Assembly: GCF_000389635.1 (NCBI RefSeq)
Contig: NC_021182.1
Coordinates: forward strand, 2,728,001-2,792,000
Source: Clostridium pasteurianum BC1
GTDB lineage: Bacteria; Bacillota; Clostridia; Clostridiales; Clostridiaceae
Length of the DNA stretch: 64,000 nt
Reading direction: 5' to 3'
The position numbers were made by a program, and so were the translations under genes. Under the pieces are notes generated by a model. That model did not search any database and had not been told where the DNA came from. It saw nothing but the letters and a program-made list of their open reading frames with translations. Of the stretch, positions 61,084 to 64,000 are shown in pieces (positions within the stretch are counted from its first letter, which is position 1; each line of letters starts with the position of its first letter).

Positions 61084-62556
61084 TTAAAACTATATACTAC
61101 TATTTAGTGGGTTGATGAAGTCCACCATGCGATATATAAATTTAAGCATTTCTAATTTTTTAGAAATGTGATACCTCCTTTGATATTTACAGTTTGTTCA
61201 TATTTATATAAATCTATTGACTTGTGTTATAATTCATGATAAAATTAATTGAATAATTATAACCTTTTTTAAATTTAAAAAATAATATAGGTCGTAGGAG
61301 AATATGGTTCTGAATCTATATCTCCCACACAACTCAATTGTCATATACTACTCTAAACCCTTTGCTCGAAACAGTAGCATAAATGTGTACACATTCGTTT
61401 TTCCGTATAATAACGATATCATATTTATACAGCAACATGGGAAAGTATGTAAATTGTATTGTCTCACCCCAAAAACCACGTTAAAAACAGGTAAGAATCT
61501 ATAGGTATGTATCATACGGTACACTTATCATCCTATAAGATGTTTTTTGATTGTACACTTACCTAGGTTAGCACAACCCACGAATGGAAGTTTATATATT
61601 GCAATGCCTTTTAAGGGCGGTGCTAAATTTTCGATTTAATAGTTTTTTCCTTAAAAGAAATAGTGATGATGCCAGGAGGAATCTGAACACCATCACTATC
61701 CAAAAGGAGAAATTATATTATTATGAATTATGAAAATAAACATCTATGTAAAACAATACCTATCTGATTATAAGTATTGAATTTACCAAAAATAATTAAT
61801 GTAATCTCCTGATAGGAAATTACAAAATCAATAAGAAAAAGTTATATTTTTTCACCTAAAACCTATTGTAATATAATATTATATATGTTATACTGTAAAT
61901 AAGTATAAGCAATTTTAATAAAAAATAAATTGTACCGACTTTATTGGTCGGCACTAATTATATATAAAAAATTAAAATTTGAAAGAAGCAAAATTATGAA
62001 AAGGATAGAAATTAATCTACCCTTTAAGCTTATTGCATATTTATATACCGCAATTGCCATTCAGCGGTCTTGTTACTCATATCTGTGATACTTTCACAAC
62101 GTTATAATTATAACTGATATAATAATAAAAAAATTATTTATATATCCTATACGGATTATGTGACACCCTTTAAACCCTTTATTCAAGCCATTCTTGGAAA
62201 ATATACCCTACATTCTAAAATTACCATATATAGCGTGCCAAAAGTGGCTATACTACAATATGTTGCTGTCCCAGTAAAGGACAACAATAACTACAACAAC
62301 TTAGTGAACTATATTGTATCCAGTTGTGTTGGAATCTTCAAATAATTTTAAGACTCCATTCAGTTTTGTATATTATGCATATCCAGTAAAGTCCTTAAAG
62401 GATATTACATGAGATTAACTCAATGAACTATAATTCATCAAGTGGATTTACACGAGTTATCCAATAAGATACAATAACATGAAAATATATACAAAGTTAT
62501 AATATAATATACAAATAAGTGTACACCAATAACATAATTAATGTACACTTATTATA
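61084..62556. other. 1.5-kb region without a convincing gene, rich in inverted repeats
   Basis: It contains the perfect palindrome AATGTGTACACATT (61382-61395). It has TGTACACTTA-type words at 61518-61527, 61552-61561 and 62544-62553, and inverted at 62516-62525. A stem TAGTGATG/CATCACTA lies near 61660-61700. CCGAC/GTCGG lies near 61935. A GCAATGCC...GGGCGGTGC hairpin lies near 61600. Two plus-strand frames (61304-61504, 62160-62345) show no family likeness. It may be an origin, operator region or structured RNA. Confidence 0.45.
62514..62555 (-). terminator. Hairpin directly after the Rep-like gene
   Basis: AATAAGTGTACA/TGTACACTTATT (62514-62525, 62544-62555), a 12-bp perfect stem with an 18-nt loop, right after the stop. 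Only a short T-run follows. It may be a terminator or a protein-binding site, because its arms contain the recurring TGTACACTTA word. Confidence 0.5.
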
Positions 62557-64000
62557 TTAAAATTTTGGTCTTTGTCTTTGCTCTTCAAATAGTGTTATAT
62601 TATCGTAAAATCCTCCAAAAGCTTTTTTCTTTTTTGCATATGCTTCGTCATGTTCTTTTGCCAATGTTTCTATATAACTATTATCATCTGCAATATCATC
62701 ATCAACTATTTTCATAGTATCTTCATAAGAAATATTTTTATCAACTTTATTTTCTATTATTTCTTTTGGCTTGGAACTATTTTCTCTAATTTTCTTAGTA
62801 ACACAATTTTTAAAATATTCAATATCACCTTTATGATCTCCATTTAAATCTCCAAATTGATAATCAACCATAACCCATCTATAATATTTCCAATCAACTG
62901 TCAAAGTATTAGTATCATCATCATAAAGTCCTAATTTATTTTCAATATCTTCATAATACTCAGCCTTGTCACTATCATTCAGTTTGTCATCATATATATT
63001 GTATAATGATTCACCTAAATTAGCATCAAGAATAGATTCAAGTTTTTCTCTTTCAAGGTTAGGATTCATACTATTTAATATCTTTTCTTTAAGTGCTAAA
63101 TCTTCTTCTGTAGCTGTACCCTCATTTTCTTTACGAATAATCCTACCAATTTTACCATTAAGGCTTCTATTATTATTTTTATATTCTCTAGTATCAAGAA
63201 ATATTTTATTTTTATTTATATCCATTCCTTTCCATGACTTAATTGCTTCATTTAAATTATGTCTTGCATAATCTTTATCACTAAAATACAAAGTAAAGAA
63301 ATTTGGACTTTCACGTTTATTTATAAGTTCATCTCCTAAATAATACCATAATCCAGGATTTTTTATACGAATAAGATTTAATTCAATTAATATATCATTA
63401 TATTTTTTGATACTCTTATCCACAATTCCTAAATCTTCAGTAATTCTATTATATTTTAAAAAGCAAGTTTCACTTCTACCACCTGATGCTGCTAATCCTA
63501 AATCTCCACTAGGACGTTTATATATCCTAGCTTTCAAATAGCAATAGTAAATTAATAATTTTAATGTATCAACTTTTTCTTTAGCATAATTCATTATTTT
63601 ATCTTTGTCTTGGTCAGACAATTGAATATAAAAACTATCCTTTATTTCTCCAGTTTCTTTATCAACTTTAGTTTCTATATATTTATTAAACTCACACTTA
63701 ATAAGATTTTTAGGTTTAACAGTTTTTATATCAATACCTTCTGAAAAAGAAATAATATGTAAATCTTGAAGTTTAATTAATATGTTTCTAAACTGCTCAT
63801 TGGATTTACCTACATTAGTATTAGGTTTAAAACCACAAGAAACAATTACATCTTCTAATGTAAATCTAATAATATCTTTTCTATCAACACAATTGTATAA
63901 ATAATCTAATATAAGAATAACTTTATCATTTTTAACCTCCTGTAAAATACTTTTAGAATCATTATCTATAGAGTAAAAAAGTTTATTTGGTAATTTAATA
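62557..64000 (-). CDS. Replication initiator-like protein, 5' end outside the window
   Basis: At least 480 aa. It enters from the right edge as IKLPNKLFYSIDNDSKSILQ. Two winged-helix-like halves are visible: KVILILDYLYNCVDRKDIIR with FTLEDVIVSCGFKPNTNVGK, then LKLLIYYCYLKARIYKRPSG with YNRITEDLGIVDKSIKKYND. This double pattern is that of Rep proteins of plasmids and phages. A long acidic, mostly helical C-terminal part follows. An ATG at 63621 is internal and not the start. It is the first minus-strand gene seen before the non-coding region. Confidence 0.6.
   Translation of the reverse strand, partial: IKLPNKLFYSIDNDSKSILQEVKNDKVILILDYLYNCVDRKDIIRFTLEDVIVSCGFKPNTNVGKSNEQFRNILIKLQDLHIISFSEGIDIKTVKPKNLIKCEFNKYIETKVDKETGEIKDSFYIQLSDQDKDKIMNYAKEKVDTLKLLIYYCYLKARIYKRPSGDLGLAASGGRSETCFLKYNRITEDLGIVDKSIKKYNDILIELNLIRIKNPGLWYYLGDELINKRESPNFFTLYFSDKDYARHNLNEAIKSWKGMDINKNKIFLDTREYKNNNRSLNGKIGRIIRKENEGTATEEDLALKEKILNSMNPNLEREKLESILDANLGESLYNIYDDKLNDSDKAEYYEDIENKLGLYDDDTNTLTVDWKYYRWVMVDYQFGDLNGDHKGDIEYFKNCVTKKIRENSSKPKEIIENKVDKNISYEDTMKIVDDDIADDNSYIETLAKEHDEAYAKKKKAFGGFYDNITLFEEQRQRPKF

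Noticed and set aside
61304-61504. 66-codon plus-strand frame with GGAG before the ATG
   Set aside because: Composition and repeats do not look coding, and it contains the palindrome AATGTGTACACATT. Kept only as part of the non-coding region.
62160-62345. 61-codon plus-strand frame
   Set aside because: No RBS, opposite orientation to all phage genes and no recognisable pattern.

Overview
The window is low-GC, strand-polarised DNA of a spore-forming Clostridium. It carries a clostridial nucleoside-salvage and sporulation block (dacF, pdp, two purine nucleoside phosphorylase genes, deoB, a xerD-like gene, spoIIM, a NUDIX hydrolase), a spore-germination permease and a fragment of the spo0A 3' end. 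I cannot name the species from the sequence alone. No rRNA, tRNA or CRISPR array was seen.

Layout. (1) 1-7.9 kb: chromosomal backbone on the minus strand, read from the NUDIX gene down to dacF, with a candidate sigma-A promoter at 7.9 kb. Two diverged copies of a structured intergenic element lie in this block. (2) 7.9-11.5 kb: an AT-rich gap, one plus-strand hypothetical gene and three membrane-protein genes (DUF2127, DUF421, DUF2127). (3) 11.5-37.0 kb: an accessory region of decayed phage and mobile DNA. It holds IS3 remains, an orphan C39-like peptidase, ParB-like and tail-gene fragments, and a GC-richer EamA exporter preceded by what looks like an erm-type translational attenuator. It also holds an intact IS4-family element with a 10-bp target duplication, a decaying HNH-TerS-TerL packaging cassette and a run of small phage-type genes. 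An integrase pseudogene, an IS3-family element flanked by two truncated genes, an intact tyrosine integrase and a Spo0A C-terminal fragment follow. Direct repeats at 11.5, 25.45 and 36.95 kb suggest two elements integrated side by side. (4) 37.1-38.2 kb: an orphan GerAB-type permease. (5) 38.2-64 kb: a large siphovirus-type prophage on the minus strand. Running from the right edge leftward it has a Rep-like initiator (cut by the window), a 1.5-kb non-coding region, a Rha/KilAC antirepressor, a GIY-YIG nuclease and small early genes. TerS, TerL, portal, head morphogenesis, scaffold, capsid, connectors, tail tube, tail chaperones, tape measure, Dit, tail hub, fibres, XhlA, endolysin and holin follow.

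How the genes work together. PunA, Pdp and DeoB convert nucleosides to bases and pentose-5-phosphates, and NudF-type hydrolases clear ADP-ribose-like compounds. SpoIIM and DacF-type proteins act on the septum and peptidoglycan of sporulating cells. The prophage structural block is nearly complete, but its tape-measure gene carries an in-frame TGA, so the phage may be defective unless that codon is read through. Several small-gene families in the decayed region (KKIL-EAHT, LNKKE, DUF4236-type membrane tails) have relatives in the prophage early region, so the two derive from related phages.

Most worth following up: the leader peptide with mutually exclusive hairpins upstream of the EamA exporter, the HsdR_N-like plus recombinase-SAM-like fusion cut short beside an IS3 element, the spo0A tail and att-like repeats beside the integrase, and the non-coding region between the antirepressor and the Rep gene.
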